NCBI GenBank assembly: GCA_017961705.1 | Contig: JAGCWT010000181.1 | Span: 1-42,146, forward strand | Direction: 5' to 3' | Source: Treponema sp. | GTDB taxonomy: Bacteria; Spirochaetota; Spirochaetia; Treponematales; Treponemataceae | DNA: 42,146 nucleotides | Shown here: piece after piece, positions 24,719 to 31,851 of the stretch | How the letters are laid out: every line of letters begins with the position of its first letter | Position numbering within the stretch: position 1 is the stretch's first letter | Program-made: the position numbers and the translations under genes | The notes under the pieces: generated by a model | Databases searched by the model: none | Told to the model about the DNA's origin: nothing | Seen by the model: only the letters and a program-made list of their open reading frames with translations

Positions 24719-24748
24719 TGGACATTGCTTGCCCCAATATGCTATAGT
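24719..24748 (+). promoter_or_regulatory. Promoter with predicted leaderless start
   Basis: TGGACA (24719-24724), an 18-nt spacer and an extended -10 TGCTATAGT (hexamer 24743-24748) are followed after 6 nt by ATG 24755. There is no Shine-Dalgarno. Confidence 0.6.
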
Positions 24749-24754
24749 GCTTGC

Positions 24755-25696
24755 ATGAAAAGAAAATTGTTTGTATTGGCAGGAATAATCGCATTTATTT
24801 CTGCGGCAGTCTTTGCAAAAGAAAATGTTATGACGGTTGATACGAAGGATTGCTCCGTATCTGTTCCCGAAGGCTGGAGCGCCATGAATTCGTTCCGGAT
24901 TGTAAAAGGCACAAGCGTGTTATGTCTTTTGGCTCCCGAAAAGCAAGGCGAGGCTTTTCAAAGTAACTGCAACATAACGTCCGGGGTTGTCAATAAAAAT
25001 GTTACCGAAAAGGCATCTCTACAGGCAGGCAAAGAACAACTTGAAATTCTTTTTCCCAATTTTAAGATGATTGAGGAAGGGAAAAATTATCACATCTATA
25101 CTGCTACGATAAATGGCCTGAATGTAAAGCAAGTTCAGTTTATAAAAATCAAGGACAATAAATCCTATATCATCACCGGATCAAGCCCTGTGGAAAGTTT
25201 TGACTCGTATTACTCTGAGTATAAGAACATTTTTAAGTCATTCAAAATAAAGCCTTCAGCCATATCTGATGATTCCATTGAATTGAGCACAAGTGACTGT
25301 TCGGTAAGATTACCTGTGGAATGGCTTGGACAGTATACAAATTCTTCTTCCATCTTTAATTTTGCCTCCCCAGCTGATTCAAAAACTGGAGTGTGCTCAA
25401 GCGTGTCTCTTTTAAAGGAAACTTTGGACAAGGCATATACCACCGGGGAATATTTGGATATTCTGGAAAATTACTATTCATCATCTGTTAAGAATTTTAA
25501 TCTTGTTGACAGGGGCGAATATTTCCATGTTTATACAGCTTCCAATAGTGATGGTGCTGACATAAAGGAAGTTCAGTTTGTTAAGAGCAATAAAAAGAAA
25601 ACATATTTTCTCTTTACCTGTACGGCTATAGAAGATAATTACGATTCGTTTGCAGAAACGTTTGCCAAAATAGCCGAGTCCTTAACAATAAAATAA
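24755..25696 (+). CDS. Secreted protein with two tandem PsbP/DcrB-like domains
   Basis: This 313-residue protein has a signal peptide (residues 1 to about 21, ending near VFAKE) and then two homologous domains of about 135 residues. Each begins with DCSV-(S/R)-(V/L)-P-x-x-W (about residues 31 and 186) and contains a Y/F-H-(I/V)-YTA block (about 116 and 264) and a (V/L)-K-(Q/E)-VQF-(I/V)-K segment (about 125 and 273). The layout resembles PsbP- or DcrB-like folds found in periplasmic proteins; this is a structural guess, not a motif match. ATG 24755 was chosen on the promoter position and signal peptide. It converges with the pseudouridine synthase gene with only 7 nt between stops. Function unknown. 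Confidence 0.68.
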   Translation: MKRKLFVLAGIIAFISAAVFAKENVMTVDTKDCSVSVPEGWSAMNSFRIVKGTSVLCLLAPEKQGEAFQSNCNITSGVVNKNVTEKASLQAGKEQLEILFPNFKMIEEGKNYHIYTATINGLNVKQVQFIKIKDNKSYIITGSSPVESFDSYYSEYKNIFKSFKIKPSAISDDSIELSTSDCSVRLPVEWLGQYTNSSSIFNFASPADSKTGVCSSVSLLKETLDKAYTTGEYLDILENYYSSSVKNFNLVDRGEYFHVYTASNSDGADIKEVQFVKSNKKKTYFLFTCTAIEDNYDSFAETFAKIAESLTIK

Positions 25697-25703
25697 TAAC
25701 CTG

Positions 25704-26669
25704 TTACTTTTTACCGCTTTTAAACTTGCCCTGGGCAATAAAATCCATGCGGCTTTTCTGCTTTGCGGAAAGTCGTGGCGGATTCTGCTTGCCTTCCTGT
25801 TTTTTTGCAAGGGCCTTTTCCATTTGCCTTTGCCTCTGCTTTAATTCTGCGTTGTAGGGATTTTTAAAAGACCAAACTGGCGGCTGGGGATTTGGGTCTC
25901 CATGTTTTACATATTCTGCCCATTCGTCATCTTCTGGAACTTCAAACTTCATGTGCTGCCCTGTAAGCGGGTGGTCAAATTCCAGCGTGCGGGCATGGAG
26001 GGCAAGGCGGCCAAAAGGGTCTGTCTTTGCGCGGTAGTTTTCGTCCCCTGCCAAAGGATAGCCTTTGCTTGCCAAATGGGCGCGTATCTGATTTTTCTTG
26101 CCGGTATCAAGGGAAAGCTCAAAAAGAAAATGCGTTTTTCCACGCAAAAGAATTTTATAGTGGGTTCGTGCGGCTACTGTCTTTGCCTTGTCGTCCTTGT
26201 CATGGGGAACATAGCCTACGTGATGGGCATTTTGTGCCAAGGGGTCGTCTATAAGACCAGAGTCTTCGAGCGGTAAAGCCTTCCGCGAAACTTCTGCAAC
26301 TGCATGGTAAAGCCTTTCTGTTACCATAGTATGCCAGCTGTCCATGATTTTTTTCTGCATCTTTTCGTTAAGAGCAAACATCATTACGCCGCTTGTGTCC
26401 CTGTCCAGCCGGTGAACGGTAAAAGGCCTGTGCCCTGCGGAAAAAGTACCCCTTGAGCGCATGATTTTTTCCAGAAGGTCAAGTGCGGTTCTTGCCTTGC
26501 TTCCGGGGTATGGAACGGAAAGCAGACCCGTGGGCTTGTTTATGACAACAATGTCCTTGTCCTCGTAAAGAATTTCTATCTGCTCGCGGCCATAGTCAGC
26601 CTTGTGTTCGCGCTTAAACTGAGTGCTTGCCTTTACATGGTGGAAGGTGTTGCGGAGCGGAGGATTCAT
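25704..26669 (-). CDS. RluA-family pseudouridine synthase
   Basis: This 321-residue RNA-modifying enzyme converts uridine to pseudouridine in rRNA or tRNA. The catalytic motif is HRLDRDTSGVMMFA (about residues 112-125) with the conserved aspartate. Other family blocks are IVVINKPTGLLSVPYPG (about 38-54) and the later KKNQIRAHLASKGYPLAGDENY (about 195-216). There is no S4 domain at the N-terminus. The C-terminal 60 residues are very basic (QRQRQMEKALAKKQ) and probably contact RNA. The start overlaps the upstream small membrane protein gene by 4 nt. The target nucleotide is not predictable. Confidence 0.9.
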   Translation of the reverse strand: MNPPLRNTFHHVKASTQFKREHKADYGREQIEILYEDKDIVVINKPTGLLSVPYPGSKARTALDLLEKIMRSRGTFSAGHRPFTVHRLDRDTSGVMMFALNEKMQKKIMDSWHTMVTERLYHAVAEVSRKALPLEDSGLIDDPLAQNAHHVGYVPHDKDDKAKTVAARTHYKILLRGKTHFLFELSLDTGKKNQIRAHLASKGYPLAGDENYRAKTDPFGRLALHARTLEFDHPLTGQHMKFEVPEDDEWAEYVKHGDPNPQPPVWSFKNPYNAELKQRQRQMEKALAKKQEGKQNPPRLSAKQKSRMDFIAQGKFKSGKK

Positions 26670-26962
26670 TTCTTTTTGCTACCCATCATTTGAATAAAGA
26701 TAAAGAAAATGACAATCAGTATGATAAGGTAAACAAGTGCAATAACCTGGATTGCTTGCTTAGAAAGTTCATTTCGCATCGTAACAAATAGAATTCCCGT
26801 CGCAAAAGTAAGGCAACCTATCAGGTAAAAGATAAAGCTGCTTGGCTTAAAGAGAGGAGTTTTTTTTATGGCTTCCGGCCTGCCCATAATAAATGCAATG
26901 GTGCAAAAGAAAAGGGCAACTGCCAAGAAGATAATGCCTAATACCAATGGCGAACTAATCAT
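26666..26962 (-). CDS. Small membrane protein, three helices
   Basis: This 98-residue protein has three hydrophobic segments (about residues 5-26, 41-61 and 70-91) and a positively charged end (GSKKK). It was not recognised. It lies between the cyclase gene (16 nt upstream) and the pseudouridine synthase gene (4-nt overlap), so all three are probably co-transcribed. An AAAGGG ribosome site lies 9 nt before the ATG. No function is proposed. Confidence 0.65.
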   Translation of the reverse strand: MISSPLVLGIIFLAVALFFCTIAFIMGRPEAIKKTPLFKPSSFIFYLIGCLTFATGILFVTMRNELSKQAIQVIALVYLIILIVIFFIFIQMMGSKKK

Positions 26963-26978
26963 AAGGTAAAACCCTTTG

Positions 26979-27959
26979 CTACTTTGTCGTTGGCGAATTG
27001 AACCATTCAGGCTCGTTCAAGTGAAGCCTTGCGTTGGGTTTCCTTGTTATGCTGAATGCATAGGCCGTGGCTTCGTGCTTGATTGCAACCTTTGTTGGCT
27101 GGGAATTAAAGTACGTGCAGTTCATGGAAGAAAGCTTGTTCTGTGCGCGGACAGTTATGTATGTGCTGCCAGCCGGGGCGCAAGAAAGTCTGCACGCGTA
27201 AACAACAGGGCTTCCTACAACCGTGTATTCTGTTTCCACACCAGCCTTGTAAACCGAACCGCAGTCTATTCCGGCACCAAGACCAGTTATCTTGCGGTCA
27301 ATGTTAAAGCCGTCCTCATATTTTGTGAATATGGAATTGAAAACAGCCTTGCATTCGTCTGCACATTCAAGCGCGTAAATGAGGGCATCCTTTCCAGAAT
27401 AAAAGTCCGGGAAGAAGGCAAGAAGACCGTCACCGGTAAATTTGTCGTAGATGCCAAAATTTTCTTTTACCACGTCTATAAGCATGGTGTTCAGCTCGTT
27501 TACGAATTCTGCATAAAACTGGGGAGACTTTGCGCGGAGCATAAGCTCTGTTGAACGGCGGATGTCTACGGAAAGGATTACAGCGTCAAATTCTTCAAGC
27601 TCGGCAAAAGGCTTTGCAAATTCCTTGTCTTCCAGCATTTTTTGCGCGGCCTTGTCCTGAACGCGGGTCATGTATTTCATAAGGCGGAGCTGCTGCTTGT
27701 TGTTGTAGCGTTCCGTAAGAGCCTTAGCCAATGGGTTGTCCCTAAAGAGCTGGAAAACAGGATGCTCGGAAGATCTTTGTCTAATGCGGATAAGTTTTTC
27801 TGCAAGGTCGGGCGGCAGGTTTGATTCCTGCTTGGCAAACAGCTTTTCCTGATTGTCCATAAGTTCAATCATGGTGTTGTACATTTGGTTGCGGAAATCC
27901 GGCGCATTCTTTAGCGTATTATAGATACTGTTAAAATTTGCTTTGGAAGTGTCAATCAT
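26979..27959 (-). CDS. Class III adenylate/guanylate cyclase
   Basis: This 326-residue protein has a C-terminal class III cyclase catalytic domain (about residues 135-310). Its two metal-binding aspartates are in LSVDIRRST (about 140) and KFTGDGLLAFF (about 178), and the lysine of KFTGDG fits purine recognition. The arginine of the transition-state pair is kept in SPVVYACRL, but the asparagine expected four residues earlier is a valine. The N-terminal 130 residues are polar and helical without a membrane segment or known sensor motif, so the protein is probably soluble. It would make cAMP or, given the changed pocket, another cyclic nucleotide, or be weakly active. It heads an operon with two unrelated small genes. 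Confidence 0.85.
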   Translation of the reverse strand: MIDTSKANFNSIYNTLKNAPDFRNQMYNTMIELMDNQEKLFAKQESNLPPDLAEKLIRIRQRSSEHPVFQLFRDNPLAKALTERYNNKQQLRLMKYMTRVQDKAAQKMLEDKEFAKPFAELEEFDAVILSVDIRRSTELMLRAKSPQFYAEFVNELNTMLIDVVKENFGIYDKFTGDGLLAFFPDFYSGKDALIYALECADECKAVFNSIFTKYEDGFNIDRKITGLGAGIDCGSVYKAGVETEYTVVGSPVVYACRLSCAPAGSTYITVRAQNKLSSMNCTYFNSQPTKVAIKHEATAYAFSITRKPNARLHLNEPEWFNSPTTK

Positions 27960-27966
27960 TCTTACG

Positions 27967-27972
27967 AGTATA
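27967..27972 (-). promoter_or_regulatory. -10 box of cyclase gene, near-leaderless
   Basis: TATACT (minus strand, 27967-27972) lies 7 nt before the ATG at 27959. No Shine-Dalgarno is visible. No good -35 was found at 16-18 nt, so this site is tentative. Confidence 0.35.
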
Positions 27973-28106
27973 TAATAGAAACAAATTTTATGCTATAGAG
28001 TAAATTATAGGTAAAAATGCCACTTTTTTTACAAATTCCGCATACCGTTTTGCGTCAAAGTGACACAGTTTTTTATTCATTTATGGGTTTTGAATGGTAC
28101 TTTTTT

Positions 28107-28291
28107 GGACGGTACTTTTTAATGCTCTACCATTCATTCCTTGACTAACTCGACCGGATAGGCCTTTCGTCACCGCCCTTTCGGGGTTCCGGGGGCCCCT
28201 ACCCCCTCCATTGCTAATGGCTCCGGCCCTTCGACGGTGCTCAGGGACCTGCGCCATCAGCAACGCTACCGCGCCCCTACACGGCGGCGTA
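28107..28291 (-). repeat. GC-rich dispersed repeat, copy C (minus orientation)
   Basis: Read on the minus strand this block opens with TACGCCGCCGTG, has GGGCGGTGACGAAAGGC, GTCGAGTTAG and GGTAGAGC, and ends with GTACCGTCC, the same order as copies A and B. Its core contains GCAATGGAGGGGGTAGGGG and GGAACCCC. It fills the centre of the 468-nt gap between the cyclase and hsp20; the flanks of that gap are the two promoters plus AT-rich DNA without an ORF. Confidence 0.75.
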
Positions 28292-28336
28292 GGTTACAAC
28301 GAAGTTCCCCGCGTAGGTTCCCTGAAAATACAAAAC

Positions 28337-28353
28337 TTGGCACGGAATCTGCT
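28337..28353 (+). promoter_or_regulatory. Sigma-54 (-24/-12) promoter of hsp20
   Basis: TTGGCACGGAATCTGCT matches the sigma-54 consensus YTGGCACGrNNNTTGCW with one difference (C for T just before TGC). The invariant GG (28339-28340) and GC (28351-28352) are separated by exactly 10 nt. Transcription would begin near 28364, about 64 nt before the hsp20 ATG. A sigma-70 reading (TTGGCA, 17 nt, TAAGTG) has a poor -10. Confidence 0.7.
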
Positions 28354-28427
28354 TCATGTTAAGTGTACAAAGAAAGAAAAGCTCCTTCCGCGTACAAAAA
28401 CTTAATTCATATTTGGAGGCATAGATT

Positions 28428-28835
28428 ATGAACGAACTTGCTTTGTTTAATTCACTTTTTGAAGACGGATTTGGATTCCCGGAATTGCGCAAGACACATT
28501 TTGGAATGCCAAAGGTTGACGTAAAGCAGAATGGCGACACCTATGTTTTGGACATGGACTTGCCCGGCCTCACGGAAAAGGATGTTGACCTTAGCCTAAA
28601 GGACAATGTTCTTACAATTTCTTCCACCCAGGAAGAAAAGAAAGAAAACAAAAAGAACAGCGAATGGATTGTCCACGAGCGCACGTCTTCTTCCTTTAGC
28701 CGCAGCTTTACCCTGCCGGACGACGTTGAAGGCTCAAAGATTTCCGCTTCATTCAAGAACGGAGTCCTAACCATTACAATGCCGCGCAACAAGGCATTAA
28801 CCGAAAGCAAAAAAATTGCCATAACAGCCGCATAA
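28428..28835 (+). CDS. Small heat-shock protein, Hsp20 family
   Basis: This 135-residue ATP-independent holdase chaperone has an alpha-crystallin domain (about residues 27-122), with YVLDMDLPGLTEKDVDLSL and the signature SASFKNGVLTITMPR (about 105-119). It ends with the oligomerisation tail motif IAI (about 131-133). The N-terminal arm is short. A TTGGAGG ribosome site precedes the ATG. It is a single-gene unit, ended by a hairpin terminator and preceded by a sigma-54-type promoter, so its control may differ from classical heat-shock regulation. Confidence 0.93.
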   Translation: MNELALFNSLFEDGFGFPELRKTHFGMPKVDVKQNGDTYVLDMDLPGLTEKDVDLSLKDNVLTISSTQEEKKENKKNSEWIVHERTSSSFSRSFTLPDDVEGSKISASFKNGVLTITMPRNKALTESKKIAITAA

Positions 28836-28861
28836 ACAAAACATTCTGTTTTGCCGCAAAC

Positions 28862-28890
28862 AAAGGTCTCCCCAACCGGAGGCCTTTTTT
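28862..28890 (+). terminator. Intrinsic terminator after hsp20
   Basis: AAAGGTCTCC (28862-28871) pairs with GGAGGCCTTT (28878-28887), one G-U pair, loop of 6 nt, within a run of six T. Confidence 0.85.
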
Positions 28891-28895
28891 ATTCC

Positions 28896-28924
28896 TTGAC
28901 GATATAAATTGCATAGATTATTAT
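28896..28924 (+). promoter_or_regulatory. Promoter of duplicated-domain lipoprotein
   Basis: TTGACG (28896-28901), a 17-nt spacer and TATTAT (28919-28924) predict transcription from about 28931, 24 nt before the preferred ATG at 28955. Confidence 0.6.
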
Positions 28925-28954
28925 TTACAAAAAAAGTGCGCCATGAGGAAATTT

Positions 28955-30061
28955 ATGAAAAAGTTTGTTTTTGTGTTTATATGCCTGCTTACGGTTATTT
29001 CTTGCAACAACAAAGAAAATAAGACAGCACAGTCTGTAGTAAAAGAAGAAAATCCTGTGGCAAAAGAAATAGATACCAAAAATTTTAGGGCAGAGAACGT
29101 AAGCAAATTGTTCTATAACAAAGACCTAAAAACTATTGATCTGCTTTTTGAAGACAAAGACTTTGTTGAAAGCTTTTCAAAAACACCTTATGCGATAGGT
29201 GTCGTAATGCGCTTCTTTTCCGATGAAGTTTTTCAGCCATATATTGAGAAATTAAAAAAATCCAATCTTCCTGTAATGGAAGCCCCCGATTGTCTTTTGG
29301 ATGCAATTGTAAACAGGGAATTTGATTGTATTCCTTGGCTAATTGAACAGGGGCTTTCACCGTATGAGTATGTGGACTACGGTACCTCCTCCGACATGAA
29401 TACCTTTGACTGCATACACTGGCAAGAAAAACTTGTCAGGATGGGCAGCACCTATGACACAGAAAACAAAGTGTATATTTTGTCTCAGGAAGAAAAAGAA
29501 AGCATCGAAAAATTTGAAGAAGTCCGCAAGCTGCTAAAGGAATATACCAAAGAAATGCCTGCGGAAAGAAAAATAAATTCCAAGACCTTTAAGCCGGAGA
29601 ATGTAGAAAACCTCTTCTTCGCAAAAGAACTAGAACTTATTGACCTGCTTTTTAAAGATAAAGATTTTTTTGAAAGCTTTTCAAAAACACCTTATGCAAT
29701 ATCTGTCGTAATGCGTTTTTTTTCCGATGAACTTTTCTCTCAATATGTTGAAAAATTAAAAGAAACGAATCTTCCCGTAAAAGAAAACAAAGCCTATCTT
29801 TTGGATGCAGTTGTAAACATGGAATCGGCTTGTATTCCCTGGCTAATTGAACAAGGCCTTTCTCCGTATGATGTCATAAACTACAATGGTGCAGACATGA
29901 ATGCGTTTGACTGCATAGATTGGAAGGAGAATCTTATCAGAACGTGGAAAATCGCTGATTCCGATAAGGAAAGATACATCAATAAGCTTGAAGACATACG
30001 CAATTTGTTAACAAAAGATGCAAAAACGAAGGGCAGATGTTCTAGTACAGCGCACGAATAA
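28955..30061 (+). CDS. Lipoprotein with two tandem ankyrin-like domains
   Basis: This 368-residue protein has a lipoprotein signal ending in VISC (cysteine about residue 17), a polar linker, then two repeats of about 150 residues. Each repeat reads in order: a FY/FF-x-K-(D/E)-L start, DLLF-(E/K)-DKDF, ESFSKTPYAI, VVMRFFSDE, and then CIPWLIEQGLSPY plus a DMN-(T/A)-FDCI segment. The last part has the spacing of a degenerate ankyrin helix pair and loop, which is inference. The repeats are also alike at the DNA level, so the duplication is recent. ATG 28955 follows GAGGAA; an in-frame ATG at 28943 lacks a ribosome site. The extreme C-terminus reads into a 14-bp inverted repeat. Function unknown. 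Confidence 0.68.
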   Translation: MKKFVFVFICLLTVISCNNKENKTAQSVVKEENPVAKEIDTKNFRAENVSKLFYNKDLKTIDLLFEDKDFVESFSKTPYAIGVVMRFFSDEVFQPYIEKLKKSNLPVMEAPDCLLDAIVNREFDCIPWLIEQGLSPYEYVDYGTSSDMNTFDCIHWQEKLVRMGSTYDTENKVYILSQEEKESIEKFEEVRKLLKEYTKEMPAERKINSKTFKPENVENLFFAKELELIDLLFKDKDFFESFSKTPYAISVVMRFFSDELFSQYVEKLKETNLPVKENKAYLLDAVVNMESACIPWLIEQGLSPYDVINYNGADMNAFDCIDWKENLIRTWKIADSDKERYINKLEDIRNLLTKDAKTKGRCSSTAHE

Positions 30062-30109
30062 ATACCGCTGTCAGGGGCGGTCAGTTATCCAAAACCGCTG
30101 TACTAGAAC
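30039..30109. repeat. 71-bp segment bounded by perfect 14-bp inverted repeats
   Basis: GTTCTAGTACAGCG (30039-30052) is mirrored exactly by CGCTGTACTAGAAC (30096-30109). The left arm lies within the last codons of the lipoprotein, the right arm before the converging gene. There is no T tract, so it is a poor terminator. It could be a tiny transposon-like element or an operator-like site. Confidence 0.55.
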
Positions 30110-30135
30110 TTGTAGCTTAGAAGTGACTTTTGACC

Positions 30136-31368
30136 TTAATACTTTCCGTAAACATCGTACAAGTAAATCTTTCCGTCTTTTTCGTAGTAAGTGGCATAGC
30201 GTCCTATAAAAACTTTTTCCTGCGCGGTGGGGCGTGAAAACTTGTCATAGAACCTTGTGTTTTCGTCTACAAATACGTCTATCATTTTGCTTGGGAAAGC
30301 TGTTTTCATTTGAATTTGTTTGCCTTTTGTTCCTACAACATCGATTTTGGCTTTTGTAAGTTTTTCTGGAACAAAACGGTCGGCATCGTATTTTGTGTTT
30401 TCTTTTAATGCCCTTACTTCTACGACTATTTCTTCTCCATTGTCCTTATATTTTGCTACAAGATAGCGGCAATACTGTCCAATCTTTAGTCCGCGCAGTG
30501 AACCCTTTGAACCGTTTTCTTTTATAACGTTGCAGTCAAAGCTAAACAAAGTGTCTTTAAGTCCAAAGTTTTTGTACTTGCCGTCTTTTCTTGCAAACTG
30601 AATTGAGCCTGGGTTAAAGTCTATTTCCCTGAGGTAACCGTATGCATCGTAAACAGTATATTCCAATTCGTTATCAAGTTCGTCACTCCAGCCGTCCCAA
30701 CCGTCTCCGCTTTCATCGTCAGACTTCCATCCGTCATCATCAGCAGAGGCTGTTTTTGATGATGATGATTCTGGAACTGATTTTGTTTTAAAGTCATATT
30801 GTGCGGGAAGCATGTAAATGTCTCTTAGAAAAAGCTTTCCTTCAATATCTTCCATTACAAGCCTAATTTTTTTTGAGCCTGAATAAATATTCCATTTGTT
30901 GCCTACTTCTATGTTGTTTTCGTTAAAAAGCCTTGCCCCGGCACAGTCATACATAACCTTGTTTCTTGAACCGTATGGGGTCATGATGAGCTTTTCGTTA
31001 CCAAAGGTTTGGTAAGTTCCCTCAATGGTTTTTAGATCAACGCCTTTTCCCCTGTATATCTTTCCGTAATATTCAGAAGCCATTATGTAAACGTCAATAA
31101 TTTCGTTCTTTTCGTTATAATGGCAAAGAACGAATTTCCCCTGCAACTTTTTTAAATCCATCTTGGCAATGGGTTCATCATTCGTATCATAGAATTTAAC
31201 GTCCGGAGCAAGTGCATACTCTTTGTGAGATTGAACAAGACCAATAGAAAGATGATTGTCGTCCACAACGCTGTAAACAAAGCTTTTAATATAGTCTCCC
31301 CCTGCAAAAGCAGACAAACCGAATGCATAAAGCAGCAAAGAAACAAAGGCGAATTTAACTTTTCTCAT
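30136..31368 (-). CDS. Secreted hypothetical protein behind a poly-C promoter
   Basis: This 410-residue protein has a signal peptide (residues 1 to about 22, ending SAFAGG) and otherwise soluble, beta-rich sequence. It contains an acidic, Trp- and Gly-containing low-complexity stretch (DDDGWKSDDESGDGWDGW, about residues 212-229) in the middle. No lipobox or known domain was recognised. The start at 31368 was chosen because AAGGAGA (31374-31380) precedes it by 5 nt; the ATG five codons upstream would place the ribosome site inside the gene. Its promoter carries nine consecutive C in the spacer, suggesting on/off or graded phase variation, common for surface or secreted proteins. It converges with the lipoprotein gene. 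Confidence 0.68.
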   Translation of the reverse strand: MRKVKFAFVSLLLYAFGLSAFAGGDYIKSFVYSVVDDNHLSIGLVQSHKEYALAPDVKFYDTNDEPIAKMDLKKLQGKFVLCHYNEKNEIIDVYIMASEYYGKIYRGKGVDLKTIEGTYQTFGNEKLIMTPYGSRNKVMYDCAGARLFNENNIEVGNKWNIYSGSKKIRLVMEDIEGKLFLRDIYMLPAQYDFKTKSVPESSSSKTASADDDGWKSDDESGDGWDGWSDELDNELEYTVYDAYGYLREIDFNPGSIQFARKDGKYKNFGLKDTLFSFDCNVIKENGSKGSLRGLKIGQYCRYLVAKYKDNGEEIVVEVRALKENTKYDADRFVPEKLTKAKIDVVGTKGKQIQMKTAFPSKMIDVFVDENTRFYDKFSRPTAQEKVFIGRYATYYEKDGKIYLYDVYGKY

Positions 31369-31404
31369 GGCTTTCTCCTTCATAATAAAAAAGAATTTAT
31401 TTAA

Positions 31405-31432
31405 ATTATATAGTGGGGGGGGGTATTGTCAA
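31405..31432 (-). promoter_or_regulatory. Promoter with C9 tract in the spacer (candidate phase-variable)
   Basis: On the minus strand TTGACA (31427-31432) and TATAAT (31405-31410), both perfect consensus, are 16 nt apart. Nine of those 16 spacer bases are a run of C (G on the plus strand, 31415-31423). Gain or loss of one base would shift spacing to 17 or 15, changing promoter strength strongly. Confidence 0.75.
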
Positions 31433-31448
31433 CGAAAACATATAAATT

Positions 31449-31743
31449 TTTCTTGTACTAACAGAGATAAAACTCTATACTCAAAGGAGAGACAAAAGCA
31501 TTGAAATTGATGAAGGAATACTGGAAGATTTGCTAAATCAACGGAAGAACTATATAAAATCAAATACTGATATACTCACGTCTGGTTTTGCTCTTGCAAG
31601 TTATATTACGACAATGGTTTTTACAGTCGTTGGTATGGAGAAAATACCTCTGTTTGCAAAAATCACTGGATGACATGAAAGCAAATAAAGATATCGGGCA
31701 AAAAAAACAAAAAGACATAAAGTTCGTAGAGAAATATTTCTAA
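31449..31743 (+). pseudogene. Remnant of an unknown gene, copy 1
   Basis: An open frame without a good start runs through TEIKLYTQRRDKSIEID to a hydrophobic SGFALASYITTMVFTVVG stretch and stops after LFAKITG. A one-base shift continues it as LDDMKANKDIGQKKQKDIKF to a stop at 31741-31743. The gene was not recognised. A promoter-like TTGTAC, 17 nt, TATACT (31453-31481) is still present upstream. The 3' part is duplicated at 32733-32919. This occupies most of the 483-nt gap between the secreted protein and the AT-rich gene. Confidence 0.5.
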
Positions 31744-31798
31744 AACATCTTATCCAGTTTAAAAACTCCGCAAATCATGCTATACTGCCTAAATGAAA
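31526..31798 (+). repeat. Direct repeat, left copy
   Basis: This segment matches 32733-32974. From TTGGTATGGAG (about 31630) onward the two copies are almost identical, differing by one or two substitutions and one base in a poly-A run. It includes the end of the gene remnant, the extended -10 box TGCTATACT and the first six coding bases ATGAAA of the following gene. Confidence 0.85.
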
Positions 31799-31846
31799 GA
31801 GTTTGATAAATATATAAACAGTTATTCAAAGTATAACGTGGAGTAA
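31781..31846 (+). CDS. Possible 17-aa leader peptide, leaderless
   Basis: ATG 31793 lies 6 nt after TATACT (31781-31786) and opens a 17-codon frame (MKEFDKYINSYSKYNVE) that stops at 31846; the coding part is 31793-31846. GGAG at 31840-31843, inside its last codons, is the ribosome site of the next gene at 31852, so translation could be coupled. The promoter and ATGAAA come from the duplicated start region of the downstream lipoprotein gene, so the peptide may be an accident of the duplication. Confidence 0.35.
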
Positions 31847-31851
31847 AATAT

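Noticed and set aside
28211..28405. Short frame through repeat C upstream of hsp20
   Set aside because: It is made of repeat sequence and overlaps the sigma-54 promoter; no ribosome site.
31384..31851. CRISPR-like or toxin-antitoxin content in the AT-rich gap
   Set aside because: No regularly spaced repeats and no paired small genes are present, only one decayed frame and a direct repeat.
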